Notes under the pieces: generated by a model
Databases searched by the model: none
Told to the model about the DNA's origin: nothing
Seen by the model: the letters and a program-made list of their open reading frames with translations, nothing else
Part shown: piece after piece, positions 1 through 7,928 of the stretch
Position numbering within the stretch: position 1 is the first letter of the stretch
Layout of the letters: every line of letters begins with the position of its first letter
Program-made: the position numbers and the translations under genes
DNA from: CALDTK01 sp965215215
Lineage (GTDB): Bacteria > Bacteroidota > Bacteroidia > Chitinophagales > Saprospiraceae
Assembly (NCBI GenBank): GCA_965215215.1
Contig: OZ244043.1
Span: 4,092,001-4,156,000, forward strand
Direction: 5' to 3'
Length of the DNA: 64,000 bases

Positions 1-1067
1 AGGCTGGGCAGCGTCCTCTCACCGGTGATCAGGGTACACATCGCGTACTCCATCCCGCCGTCGCCGCCCTGGATGAATGCGTACTTTTTGTACGGGTACC
101 GACCGTAGGTACGGTTGACGAACGCGAACGCGCTGTCGAGGATCAGCGGGAGCTGCTCCCAGTTCTCGGTCGTCTCCTCGCCGGGTTGAAAGTAGAATTC
201 GACGGTCAAACTGTCGCCGCGTACGAGCTCGAGGCGCTCGTACTCCGGATCCGCCGCCCAGGAGAAATCGTGGACGCGCGGAGCGAGCCGGCGGTGGGCC
301 CGCAGCGTCCCGCGCTTGATCCCCCGCCGGGTAGGTCGCGGGAAGGCACGTTCGTCTACCTCCGTTTCGTAGCCGGTTCCCGCGAACACGTAGTTTGCCG
401 GTAGCGCGATACTCACGTCGAAATCACCCCAAACGCCGTGAAACTCCCGCCCGACGTACGGGTTCGGGTTCCAGCCCATGAAATCGTACTCGACGACCTT
501 CGGGTACCACTGCGTCATCGAAAACTCGATGCCCTCCTCGTTGTCCCGCCCGCTCCGCCGGACCTGGAGGGGCACTTGCCCGCTGAAGGTGAGCTCGAAA
601 CCCGTGGTCTCACCGGGTAGGATGGGTTCGACCAGTTCGACCACCAGAATGGTTTCTTCCTCGTTCAGGGTGGCCGCTTTGCCGTTTTGCGTCAGCGATT
701 CCACGTGCAGGTAGCCGACTTCCCCCGCCGTGAGCTTCGAGATCCGATCGCCCACCCGGCGGTCGGCGTCGGGCAGGGCCTGCGAGCGTACGTCCATCAT
801 GCTCCCGGGCTGAAAGGCATTCGGGTAGAGGTGAAAGAAGAATCGCGTCAGCGTATCGGGACTGTTGTTGGTGTACTCGATACGCTCCGTTCCGGTGTAC
901 CGGTGCGCCTCCGCGTCGAGCGTCACGACCAAAGTGTAGTCCGCGCGTTGCTGCCAGTAGCCGGGGCGGGGCGGGCCCTGATCACTCCAGTCGGCTTGCG
1001 CCAAAACGGGGGTCAGGAGCGTCGTCAGGAGCGCGCACGCAACGGCGTGGCGGACAAGTTGGATCAT
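1..1067 (-). CDS. M1 family metallopeptidase, C-terminal part missing (window edge)
   Basis: Reading the minus strand from ATG at 1067 gives an open frame of 355 codons to the left edge. It begins with a signal peptide ending in VLAQA, followed by the beta-rich N-terminal domain of M1 aminopeptidases (RADYTLVVTLDAEAHRYTGT, then YTNNSPDTLTRFFFHLYPNA). Near the edge is GGMEYAM, the counterpart of the GxMEN substrate-binding loop; the HExxH zinc site would lie beyond the window. Bacteroidota members are periplasmic or surface proteases of about 600-850 residues. The start overlaps the stop of the CPBP gene (ATGA), so the two are probably translationally coupled. The family call is firm; the substrate is unknown. 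Confidence 0.88.
   Translation of the reverse strand, partial: MIQLVRHAVACALLTTLLTPVLAQADWSDQGPPRPGYWQQRADYTLVVTLDAEAHRYTGTERIEYTNNSPDTLTRFFFHLYPNAFQPGSMMDVRSQALPDADRRVGDRISKLTAGEVGYLHVESLTQNGKAATLNEEETILVVELVEPILPGETTGFELTFSGQVPLQVRRSGRDNEEGIEFSMTQWYPKVVEYDFMGWNPNPYVGREFHGVWGDFDVSIALPANYVFAGTGYETEVDERAFPRPTRRGIKRGTLRAHRRLAPRVHDFSWAADPEYERLELVRGDSLTVEFYFQPGEETTENWEQLPLILDSAFAFVNRTYGRYPYKKYAFIQGGDGGMEYAMCTLITGERTLPS
994..1007 (-). repeat. Interspersed 14-mer, copy 1
   Basis: GTTTTGGCGCAAGC, next base C. Sense in the M1 peptidase gene, encoding VLAQA at the signal-peptide cleavage site. Confidence 0.9.
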
Positions 1068-1984
1068 ACGGCGTGGACTTTTCGGAATCGCGCGAGCTTC
1101 CAAGGGCTCGTTTTAGCGAAAGCGAAGGTGAAGATGGCGGCTTGCACCACAAAAAGGCTTAGGGTGAGCGGCGCATTCATCTGCGACATCGACACGAGCG
1201 CCGAAGACGGGAGCGCGGAACCTTCGAAATTGACGATCGAGGCTCCGTACATATTCGTAGCCAGGTGTACCCCGAGCGCGAGCTCGAGGCCGTCGTCGAG
1301 CACGGATACGAGGGCCAGCATGAGGCCGACCCCGACGTAGTAGGGCAGCATGAGGCCGACCCCGAACTTCGCGATCTCGGGGTTGCCGAGGTGCAGGACG
1401 CCGAACACGAGGGAGCTGGCGACCACGCCGAGCAGCGGCTGGGCCGTCCGGTGCGTTACCTCCTGGTGGAGGTAGCCCCGGATCGCCAACTCCTCGAAGG
1501 CGATCTGCGGCGGGATGAAGGCGAGCACGACGAGCATCATGGTGGCGAAGCTGCCGGGCTCGTAACTCACGGTGTAATCCTGTGGATTGAGCGCGTAGTT
1601 GAGTAGTTCGGCCAGCGACAACAGCGCTAGCCACAGCGTGAAGCCCGCCAACAGCCGGCCCCAGCGCACGGACGCGTGAGCCGTAACCACGCTCAGCGAC
1701 GCGCGGCGGTGCACGTACCGCACGCAGAGGAGTAGCGCCAGCAGGCCGGTGGCGAACGGCAAAAGCACGCAGAGCAGGTACAGGTCGGGGTCGAAGGCGT
1801 ACTTCTCGGGCGAGTACGAGCTAAAATCGAATCCGCGGTTCAAGACCTGCTCGTCGCTGGCGAGAAGCAAGCTCAGCGGGATCTGGCCGAGGAAAACGGA
1901 CGTAACCACGGCGGCCCCCGTTACCGCTACCCTCCACCAACTGGTCAGACCGAGCTGACTGAGGGACGAAAAACGCAGCTGCAT
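1064..1984 (-). CDS. CPBP family intramembrane metalloprotease-like protein
   Basis: 306 residues with about eight hydrophobic segments. The three motifs of the CPBP (CAAX protease and bacteriocin-processing, Abi) family are present: EExxxR at E164-E165-R169, FxxxH ending at H198, and HxxxN at H240-N244. Members are inner-membrane glutamic proteases; bacterial substrates are mostly unknown, so the role here is open. The stop codon overlaps the start of the M1 peptidase and the gene follows accD after 6 bases, so it sits third in a hemE-accD-CPBP-M1 transcription unit. The C-terminal codons FAFAKT are encoded by one of the interspersed 14-mers (1110-1123, antisense). Confidence 0.9.
   Translation of the reverse strand: MQLRFSSLSQLGLTSWWRVAVTGAAVVTSVFLGQIPLSLLLASDEQVLNRGFDFSSYSPEKYAFDPDLYLLCVLLPFATGLLALLLCVRYVHRRASLSVVTAHASVRWGRLLAGFTLWLALLSLAELLNYALNPQDYTVSYEPGSFATMMLVVLAFIPPQIAFEELAIRGYLHQEVTHRTAQPLLGVVASSLVFGVLHLGNPEIAKFGVGLMLPYYVGVGLMLALVSVLDDGLELALGVHLATNMYGASIVNFEGSALPSSALVSMSQMNAPLTLSLFVVQAAIFTFAFAKTSPWKLARFRKVHAV
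1110..1123 (+). repeat. Interspersed 14-mer, copy 2
   Basis: GTTTTAGCGAAAGC, next base G. Antisense in the CPBP gene (codons FAFAKT). Faces copy 1 at 102 bases. Confidence 0.9.
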
Positions 1985-1990
1985 CCGCGC

Positions 1991-2851
1991 TTAGGCAGCT
2001 TGCGCCGGCCTGGGTTGGAAGATGACGAGGAGATCGGCGAGGGTCGAACGCAGATCTTTGCGGTCTACGATCCGATCGAGGAAGCCGTGCTCGAGCAGGA
2101 ATTCCGCACGCTGGAACCCTTCCGGCAGATCCTTCTTGATCGTCTCCTTGATGACCCGTGGCCCCGCGAACCCGATGAGCGCCTCGGGCTCGGCGAGGTT
2201 GAGGTCGCCGAGCATCGCGAAGCTCGCCGTCACACCGCCGGTGGTCGGGTCGGTGAGCAGGGAAAAATAGGGCAAGCCGGCCTTGGCGAGCAGGGTGAGC
2301 TTCGCGGAGGTCTTGGCCATCTGCATCAGCGAGAGCGCGGACTCCATCATCCGGGCACCGCCCGACTTACTGATGACGAGCAGCGGGAACTGGCGCTCCA
2401 AACAGAGGTCGACGGCCCGGGAGATCTTCTCGCCGACCACGCTGCCCATCGACCCGCCGACGAAGCTGAAGTCCATGGCCGCTATCACGAGGCCGCGCCC
2501 GTCGAGCGACCCGCTCGCCACTTCGAGCGCGTCCGTCAACTGGGTCTTGCGCCGGGCGGCCTCCAGCCGGTCGCCGTAGGGCTTCAAGTCCGAGAACCCG
2601 AGGTAATCGACGGAGCTCAGGTTCTCGAAATGGAGCTCGTAGCCGTCGTCGAAGACGAGATCGAAGTAGTCGTGACTCCCGATACGGACGTGGTAGTTGC
2701 ACCGCGGACACTTGTAGTAGCACTCGGTGAGCTCCTTGACCGTCGAGGTCTCCGCGCAGTTGCTACACTTGTACCACAGTCCGTCCGGCGCCTCGCGCTT
2801 GTTCTGCGTCGCTGTCTGAATTCCTTCTCGGAGTCGTTTAAACCATCCCAT
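1991..2851 (-). CDS. accD: Acetyl-CoA carboxylase carboxyltransferase subunit beta
   Basis: 286 residues, the usual AccD size. Four cysteines, C29, C32, C48 and C51, form the N-terminal zinc ribbon; the carboxyltransferase (crotonase-like) fold follows, with GSMGSVVGEKI and SGGARMMES shaping the oxyanion region. With AccA it transfers the carboxyl group from carboxybiotin to acetyl-CoA, giving malonyl-CoA for fatty acid synthesis in the cytoplasm. It begins 9 bases after hemE on the same strand. No anomaly was seen. An alternative reading as a propionyl-CoA carboxylase subunit is unlikely because of the zinc ribbon. Confidence 0.96.
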   Translation of the reverse strand: MGWFKRLREGIQTATQNKREAPDGLWYKCSNCAETSTVKELTECYYKCPRCNYHVRIGSHDYFDLVFDDGYELHFENLSSVDYLGFSDLKPYGDRLEAARRKTQLTDALEVASGSLDGRGLVIAAMDFSFVGGSMGSVVGEKISRAVDLCLERQFPLLVISKSGGARMMESALSLMQMAKTSAKLTLLAKAGLPYFSLLTDPTTGGVTASFAMLGDLNLAEPEALIGFAGPRVIKETIKKDLPEGFQRAEFLLEHGFLDRIVDRKDLRSTLADLLVIFQPRPAQAA

Positions 2852-2860
2852 AGGCCGGCT

Positions 2861-3913
2861 CTAATTTACGTCGGATAGGTCGTGCTCGTAGCGGTGGGCT
2901 TTCACCGCGGTAACGAAGGCCTCTACCCCGCTCAGTGGGGTATCCGGATACACGCCGTGACCCAGGTTGGCGATGTGGTGCCGGCCGAACGCCCCGAGCA
3001 TCGCCTTGGTCTCGGCGACCACCGTCCCCTCCGGGGCGTAGAGGGTTGCCGGATCTAAATTCCCTTGCAGCGTAGCCCGTGTCCCGTAAGCCGACCGCGC
3101 GTAGGCGGCCGGGACCGTCCAATCGACCCCGTACGCTTCGGCCTCCTCGAGCTGGCGCATGTGGTGCCACGCACCCTTGGCGAACAGGATCCGGGGTACG
3201 CCCCCCGCGTCGAGCTGGCGCAGTACCCTCCGGGACGCAGCGAGCGCGAACCGCTCGTAGAGCGCCGGCGACAGTACCCCCGCCCAGCTGTCGAAGAGCT
3301 GGACGGCCTGCGCGCCGGCCTCGATCTGCCGCCCGAGGTACAGCGCGGTCGTATCCGCGATTCTCTCGAGGAGTTGCTCGCTCGCGCGGGGTTCGGTCTG
3401 CAGCCACCGCCGCGCTCTGCTGAAGGTTTTACTGCCCTGACCCTCGATCATGTAGCAGAAAATCGTCCAGGGCGCTCCGGCGAAACCGATGAGCGGGACG
3501 CTTCCCGCCAGTCGCCGCCGGCTCGCCCGCACGGCGTCGTAAACGTAGCCCAGACTGTCGGCGGCCTCTGCGGGGGGCACTAGCGTAGCGATATCCGGGG
3601 GCCGCTCAATCGTTTTGGGGAACCGTGGCCCGAAGCCTCTCTCCATGGTGTAAGGCAGTCCCATCCCCTCCGGCACGGTGAGTATATCGCTGAATACGAT
3701 GGCCGCGTCGACCCCGAGGTGGTCGACGGGCTGCAGGGTCGCTTCGGCGGCCAGCTCCGGTGTCTCCACCAACTCCTTAAACCCGGAGAGCGACGCCCGC
3801 AGGGCTCGGTACTCGGGCAGTATCCTACCCGCTTGCCGCATGAGCCAGACCGGGGGCCTCGCGACAGGCTTACCGGCGAGCACGTCGAGCAGGAGGGTGT
3901 TGGCTGGGGGCAT
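2861..3913 (-). CDS. hemE: Uroporphyrinogen decarboxylase
   Basis: 350 residues, full length for HemE. The N-terminal signature PPVWLMRQAGRILPEYR holds the substrate-binding arginines; GFAGAPWTIFCYMIEG and LFDSWAG match the other conserved loops. It removes the four acetate carboxyls of uroporphyrinogen III to make coproporphyrinogen III in heme synthesis. It leads the tightly packed hemE-accD-CPBP-M1 run, a chance grouping of housekeeping genes as far as can be seen. A 30-base gap separates it from the AP2/HNH-like gene upstream on the same strand. Confidence 0.96.
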   Translation of the reverse strand: MPPANTLLLDVLAGKPVARPPVWLMRQAGRILPEYRALRASLSGFKELVETPELAAEATLQPVDHLGVDAAIVFSDILTVPEGMGLPYTMERGFGPRFPKTIERPPDIATLVPPAEAADSLGYVYDAVRASRRRLAGSVPLIGFAGAPWTIFCYMIEGQGSKTFSRARRWLQTEPRASEQLLERIADTTALYLGRQIEAGAQAVQLFDSWAGVLSPALYERFALAASRRVLRQLDAGGVPRILFAKGAWHHMRQLEEAEAYGVDWTVPAAYARSAYGTRATLQGNLDPATLYAPEGTVVAETKAMLGAFGRHHIANLGHGVYPDTPLSGVEAFVTAVKAHRYEHDLSDVN

Positions 3914-3943
3914 AGGCCCAAAGGTGCCAACGGATTGTCGAAA

Positions 3944-4528
3944 CTAGCTCGTAACCGTGTCCTTGTTCACGCCCGGACCCGCTTCCGCCTCCCACTTGAC
4001 CGAGCCGAGCCGGTTGAGCTTGCCCTCGTCGCCGAAGATCTCCCACGACTTGCGGTTGTAGGCCGCCGCCGCGAGCTCGGCGGTGCCAAACATACCGAGG
4101 TGGTGGCTGCGGCCCTCGATGCTTATCACCGAGCGATACCTATTGTTCTCTTGGTACACTCCGGTAAAACCTACCTTATTGGAAGTTTTACGTTTTCGGC
4201 TGGCCACACTGCGGGTGCGGTAGACGAGATTCGCGAGTCGGCAGTCGAGTTTATCCCCGTTGACGGCCCCGACCAAATTTCTTAGCCCCTCGCACTGGTC
4301 GCTGAGGTATTTCTCCGCGATGTGCTTGTGGAGGTAGATGGTGTGCGTCGAGTACTTGCCCCGACTGACCTTGCGCGTTTTTTGAAAAACCGCGCAACCG
4401 CTGCTGTGCAGCCGTAGGTTGTTGATGAGATCGACAGTGGCGAGCGGGGGATCGGTGCTTAGCCAGGCGTACACGCCGTCGTCCAGCTTGACTTCCTGGT
4501 CCGCGTTCTTAAGTTTGATGAGCTTCAA
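3944..4528 (-). CDS. HNH-like / AP2-domain protein with a degenerate nuclease motif
   Basis: 194 residues. The middle part (about residues 60-110: LHKHIAEKYL, then VNGDKLDCRLANL) aligns by eye with the HNH_3/homing-endonuclease pattern in which NHxDGxKxxNRxxNL follows a conserved (V/I)H. Here the catalytic Asn-His pair is replaced by Val-Gly. The C-terminal part (about 120-175: FTGVYQENNRYRSVISI, HHLGMFGTAELAAAAYN, GKLNRL) is an AP2/ERF-type DNA-binding domain, common in phage and mobile homing endonucleases. The likely role is DNA binding without efficient cleavage; function is not known. The stretch is visibly more AT-rich than its neighbours and is the only gene here with a mobile-element flavour, which suggests transfer. 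Confidence 0.72.
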   Translation of the reverse strand: MKLIKLKNADQEVKLDDGVYAWLSTDPPLATVDLINNLRLHSSGCAVFQKTRKVSRGKYSTHTIYLHKHIAEKYLSDQCEGLRNLVGAVNGDKLDCRLANLVYRTRSVASRKRKTSNKVGFTGVYQENNRYRSVISIEGRSHHLGMFGTAELAAAAYNRKSWEIFGDEGKLNRLGSVKWEAEAGPGVNKDTVTS

Positions 4529-4654
4529 AGTGGTGGGTCTAAATGGCGGGCTTTCGTTCCCAAAGCTGCTAATCTACTGGAAATAGCATGTCACTTTATG
4601 AAATCACACCCTTAGCCCGCCGCTCCCGGTTGGCAATATCGAATTATTTTGGTA

Positions 4655-5695
4655 ATGACTGGTTTCGTAGGTAATTTGTTAGACCACGAACGCTTCTTAG
4701 GCCGGGCGCTTCAGCTCGCCGCACTCGGGGGCGGCGCGGTGAGTCCGAATCCATTGGTCGGAGCCGTCATCGTGTCCGCCGACGGTCGCATCCTGGGCGA
4801 AGGTTACCACCCGCACGACGGTGGCCCGCACGCCGAGGTACAAGCGTTCCGAAACGTAGCCCCCCGGGACGAATCTCTCCTCCGGCAGGCGACCATCTAC
4901 GTCAGTCTCGAACCGTGCTCCATCCACGGTCGCACTCCCCCCTGCGCCGATCTCATCGTTCGCAAGGGCGTACCCCGTGCCGTGGTCGGGTGTATCGATT
5001 TTACCCCGGGCGTATGTGGGCGCGGCCTGCAACGACTTCGCGAGGCCGGCGTAGCGGTGCGACTCGGCGTACTCCAAGCGAAGGCTTTCCAGGCGGCGCG
5101 GTTCCGCCACGCTACCGTACGCAACGCGCGTCCTTACGTGATCCTCAAACAAGCGCTGAGCGCCGATGGCTCCGTGGGCCGGCGGGGCGCCCGGGTACCC
5201 ATCACCGGCCCGCTCGCTAACCGCATCAGTCACGCGTGGCGCGCGCGCGTCGACGCGATCGCCGTCGGCGCCGGAACGGTCGTCGCCGACGATCCATCGC
5301 TCACCACCCGGTTGTCTCCCGGAAGTTCCCCGCACCGCGTGGTAATCGACTTGCGTGGCGACCTCGAGCTCGACCGAGCTCGACTCGCCGGCGCCGGCGA
5401 GGGGCTACTTCACTTCGAACCGGACGCCTCGCGGGTGCCGTGGGTCGAGCAGCTGCTCGCTCTACTGCAAGAACGCCGCGTGGGTAAGCTACTCGTAGAG
5501 GGCGGTCCGCGAACCCTGGCGGCCTTCGTCGAGGCGGGCGCGTGGGACGAATATCGCGAGTGGCGCTCTCCTACCCCGCTGCCCGCCGGCGTCCGGGAAC
5601 CGGTCGCGGGGTACAGCGTCGGAGGCCACCTGGTATCGGAGGATCGGTACGGGGATGACGCGCTGCGCGTGTTCAGCCGACTCGACGTCCGTTGA
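4655..5695 (+). CDS. ribD: Bifunctional diaminohydroxyphosphoribosylaminopyrimidine deaminase / 5-amino-6-(5-phosphoribosylamino)uracil reductase
   Basis: 346 residues from ATG 4655 (an in-frame TTG lies at 4649). The N-terminal cytidine-deaminase-like domain has the zinc ligands H59 in HAE and C88 and C97 in PCSIHGRTPPC, with E61 as proton shuttle. The C-terminal dihydrofolate-reductase-like domain begins near residue 150 (YVILKQALSADG) and has KLLVEGGPRTL. The protein carries out steps two and three of riboflavin synthesis in the cytoplasm. It is divergent from the AP2/HNH gene and stands alone; no FMN riboswitch was recognised in the short leader. Confidence 0.95.
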   Translation: MTGFVGNLLDHERFLGRALQLAALGGGAVSPNPLVGAVIVSADGRILGEGYHPHDGGPHAEVQAFRNVAPRDESLLRQATIYVSLEPCSIHGRTPPCADLIVRKGVPRAVVGCIDFTPGVCGRGLQRLREAGVAVRLGVLQAKAFQAARFRHATVRNARPYVILKQALSADGSVGRRGARVPITGPLANRISHAWRARVDAIAVGAGTVVADDPSLTTRLSPGSSPHRVVIDLRGDLELDRARLAGAGEGLLHFEPDASRVPWVEQLLALLQERRVGKLLVEGGPRTLAAFVEAGAWDEYREWRSPTPLPAGVREPVAGYSVGGHLVSEDRYGDDALRVFSRLDVR

Positions 5696-5809
5696 CTCCA
5701 CCCCGGGACTCCGTTAAAGACGACTTAAATGTCGGTCTACGAGACCTATTACGGCCTACCTAGCACGTTTATAGCGTGCGTTTCGAGCGTTCCACCGATC
5801 CGTTTGGGT

Positions 5810-6316
5810 ATGAAATTATTCTCCTTTGTTACCACGATCGCACTCGTGGTCTTTTCCCAAGTCTTCGCCCAGGCTCAGGTAGCGTGGATGAGCTGGGAGG
5901 AAGCCGTGGCCGCGAACGAGGCGGAGCCGCGCAAGATCTTCGTGGACGTTTACACGGATTGGTGCGGTTGGTGCAAGCGCATGGACAGTGGCACCTTCAC
6001 CGACGAGCGGGTCGTCGAACTCCTCAACGAGCATTTCTACGCCGTCAAGTTCGACGCCGAGCAGCGCGAAGACGTAACGTTCGGCGGCAAGACCTACAAG
6101 TTTGAATCCGGCGGCAGGAACGGCGTCCACGGGCTCGCCAAACTGCTGCTACAGGGCCGGCTCGGATACCCGACCGTCGTTTTCCTCGACGAGGATATCC
6201 AAATCATTCAGCCGGTACCCGGCTACCAGGAAGCCGACGCGTTCGCCAAGATCACCCGCTACTTCGCGGACGACGCCTACCGAACCGTCCCCTGGGCGGA
6301 GTACGAGGACCACTGA
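5810..6316 (+). CDS. Exported thioredoxin-like protein
   Basis: 168 residues from ATG 5810, chosen because it gives a clean signal peptide (MKLFSFVTTIALVVFSQVFA, cut near AQA). A thioredoxin fold of the DUF255/thioredoxin_7 sort follows, with the redox pair in DWCGWCK (C52, C55) and cis-Pro context GYPTVVFLD. It probably reduces or isomerises disulphides in periplasmic or exported proteins. An in-frame upstream ATG at 5729 would bury the signal peptide and was not used. Convergent with the HerA-like ATPase gene, 22 bases apart. Confidence 0.88.
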   Translation: MKLFSFVTTIALVVFSQVFAQAQVAWMSWEEAVAANEAEPRKIFVDVYTDWCGWCKRMDSGTFTDERVVELLNEHFYAVKFDAEQREDVTFGGKTYKFESGGRNGVHGLAKLLLQGRLGYPTVVFLDEDIQIIQPVPGYQEADAFAKITRYFADDAYRTVPWAEYEDH

Positions 6317-6331
6317 CCGAATGCCCGCGCC

Positions 6332-6345
6332 GCTTGCGCTAAAAC
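6332..6345 (-). repeat. Interspersed 14-mer, copy 3
   Basis: GTTTTAGCGCAAGC, next base G. Supplies the TAG stop codon of the HerA-like ATPase gene. Confidence 0.9.
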
Positions 6346-7928
6346 CAGCTCCGCGTACTCCGCCGCCGGCTTCGAGTCGTCTTTATCCCGAGCACGCCCA
6401 GTAATCCACGGGTCAGCTCGCGGGCTATGGTTCGGCTGACCTGGCGCCCCGCCGCGGAGTCGATTATGGTTTCCAGGGTCGATCGCTCCGCCTTAGATCC
6501 GCGCCGTGAGCTCGCCTCTCTCGCCTTCGCGAGCTCCGCCCGCTTGGCGGCCCGTACTTCGTCCTGTGCCGCGCGGTCGAGTTTTTCGGTCAATAACTCG
6601 TACGCGCTCTCCCGATCTACCGCCTCGTTGTATTTGGTTACGAGTTCGCTCCCCGCTACGAGCGCACTTATCTCGGCGTCCGTAAGTACCCCCATGCGCG
6701 AGGCCGGGGCCCGCAGCAGCGTGTGAACCAGCTCAGACGGTCGGCCGTCTTCGTCGAGCACGGACACCAGCGCCTCGCCGATCCCCATCTCCGTGAGCAG
6801 CGCGTCCACTTCGTAATACTCGCTCAGTGGGAAGTTCTCGGCCGCGAGCTTGATCGCCTTGCGGTCCTTCGCGGTGAAAGCGCGCAGGGCGTGCTGAAGC
6901 TTGAAGCCGAGTTGCCCCAGCACGTCTTCCGGGATGTCCGTCGGGTTCTGCGTGATGAGCACGATCCCGACCCCCTTCGAGCGGATCAGCTTGATGATCG
7001 ATTCGAACTGGTCGAGCAGGGTGTCGCTCGCTTCCTCGAACACGAGGTGTGCCTCGTCGACGAAGATGACGAGTTCCGGGCGTTCGGCGTCGCCCCGCTC
7101 CGGCATACTCCCGTAAATCTCCGCGAGCAGCTGGAGCATGAACGTGCTAAACAGCTGCGGCCGATCCTGCATGTCCGTGACGCGAATCACGTTGCACACG
7201 CCGCGGCCTTCGGCATCCTGGCGCAGCAGGTCGTCGATCTCGAAGCTCGGCTCCCCGAAGAAGAGTTCCGCGCCCTGTTGCTCGAGCTCCACGAGCCTTC
7301 GCATCATCGCCCCGGTGCTCGCCGCGCTTATGCGACCGTACTCCCGCTCGATGTCCGCCTTGCCTTCGTTGGTGAGGTACTGCAGCACCTTTTTGAAGTC
7401 CTCCAGGTCGAGTAGCGGCAACTTGCGGTCATCGCAGTACTTAAACACGATCGAGCACACGCCCGACTGCGTATCGTTGAGCCCGAGGACCTTCGAGAAG
7501 AGCACGGGACCGAATTCCGTCACGGTAGCCCGGAGCCGAACGCCCGGCTCTCCGGAGATGCTCATGAGTTCCACCGGGCTCCCGAACGCCTCGTACGGGA
7601 CCCCGATATGCTGGTGTCGTTCTTGAATCTTCGGGTGATCCTCACCCGGGGCAGCCAACCCACTCAGGTCGCCTTTGACGTCGAGGAGCAAACTCGGCAC
7701 CCCGGCTCGGCTCAATTGTTCCGCCACGATTTGCAGCGTCTTGGTCTTCCCGGTTCCGGTAGCCCCGGAGATCAATCCGTGGCGATTCAAGGTCCCGAGT
7801 GGCATACGGACCGACGCCCCGGCGAGCGGTCCGGCATCCAGCATCGCCGTACCCAGCACGAAGCTGGGGCCTGCGAACGTATAGGCTTCGCTCACCGCCA
7901 GCCTCAACTCCTCCTGCTTCATAGTCAT
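6339..7928 (-). CDS. HerA-like ATPase of the YjgR/DUF853 family
   Basis: 529 residues from ATG 7928. Walker A GATGTGKT lies at 55-62, and IFVDEAH is the Walker B region; the rest matches the helicase HerA-like, C-terminal (DUF853) family, hexameric RecA-fold motors related to HerA/FtsK. The cellular task of YjgR-type proteins is not established; DNA translocation or a role in membrane-associated export has been proposed for relatives. The start overlaps the nuclease stop by one base (TAATG), so motor and nuclease are coupled. The last codons, SWF-stop, are supplied by an interspersed 14-mer whose TTTTAG contains the stop codon. Confidence 0.85.
   Translation of the reverse strand: MTMKQEELRLAVSEAYTFAGPSFVLGTAMLDAGPLAGASVRMPLGTLNRHGLISGATGTGKTKTLQIVAEQLSRAGVPSLLLDVKGDLSGLAAPGEDHPKIQERHQHIGVPYEAFGSPVELMSISGEPGVRLRATVTEFGPVLFSKVLGLNDTQSGVCSIVFKYCDDRKLPLLDLEDFKKVLQYLTNEGKADIEREYGRISAASTGAMMRRLVELEQQGAELFFGEPSFEIDDLLRQDAEGRGVCNVIRVTDMQDRPQLFSTFMLQLLAEIYGSMPERGDAERPELVIFVDEAHLVFEEASDTLLDQFESIIKLIRSKGVGIVLITQNPTDIPEDVLGQLGFKLQHALRAFTAKDRKAIKLAAENFPLSEYYEVDALLTEMGIGEALVSVLDEDGRPSELVHTLLRAPASRMGVLTDAEISALVAGSELVTKYNEAVDRESAYELLTEKLDRAAQDEVRAAKRAELAKAREASSRRGSKAERSTLETIIDSAAGRQVSRTIARELTRGLLGVLGIKTTRSRRRSTRSWF

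Noticed and set aside
2000..2878. A 292-codon plus-strand frame opposite accD
   Set aside because: Antisense of an unambiguous accD gene.
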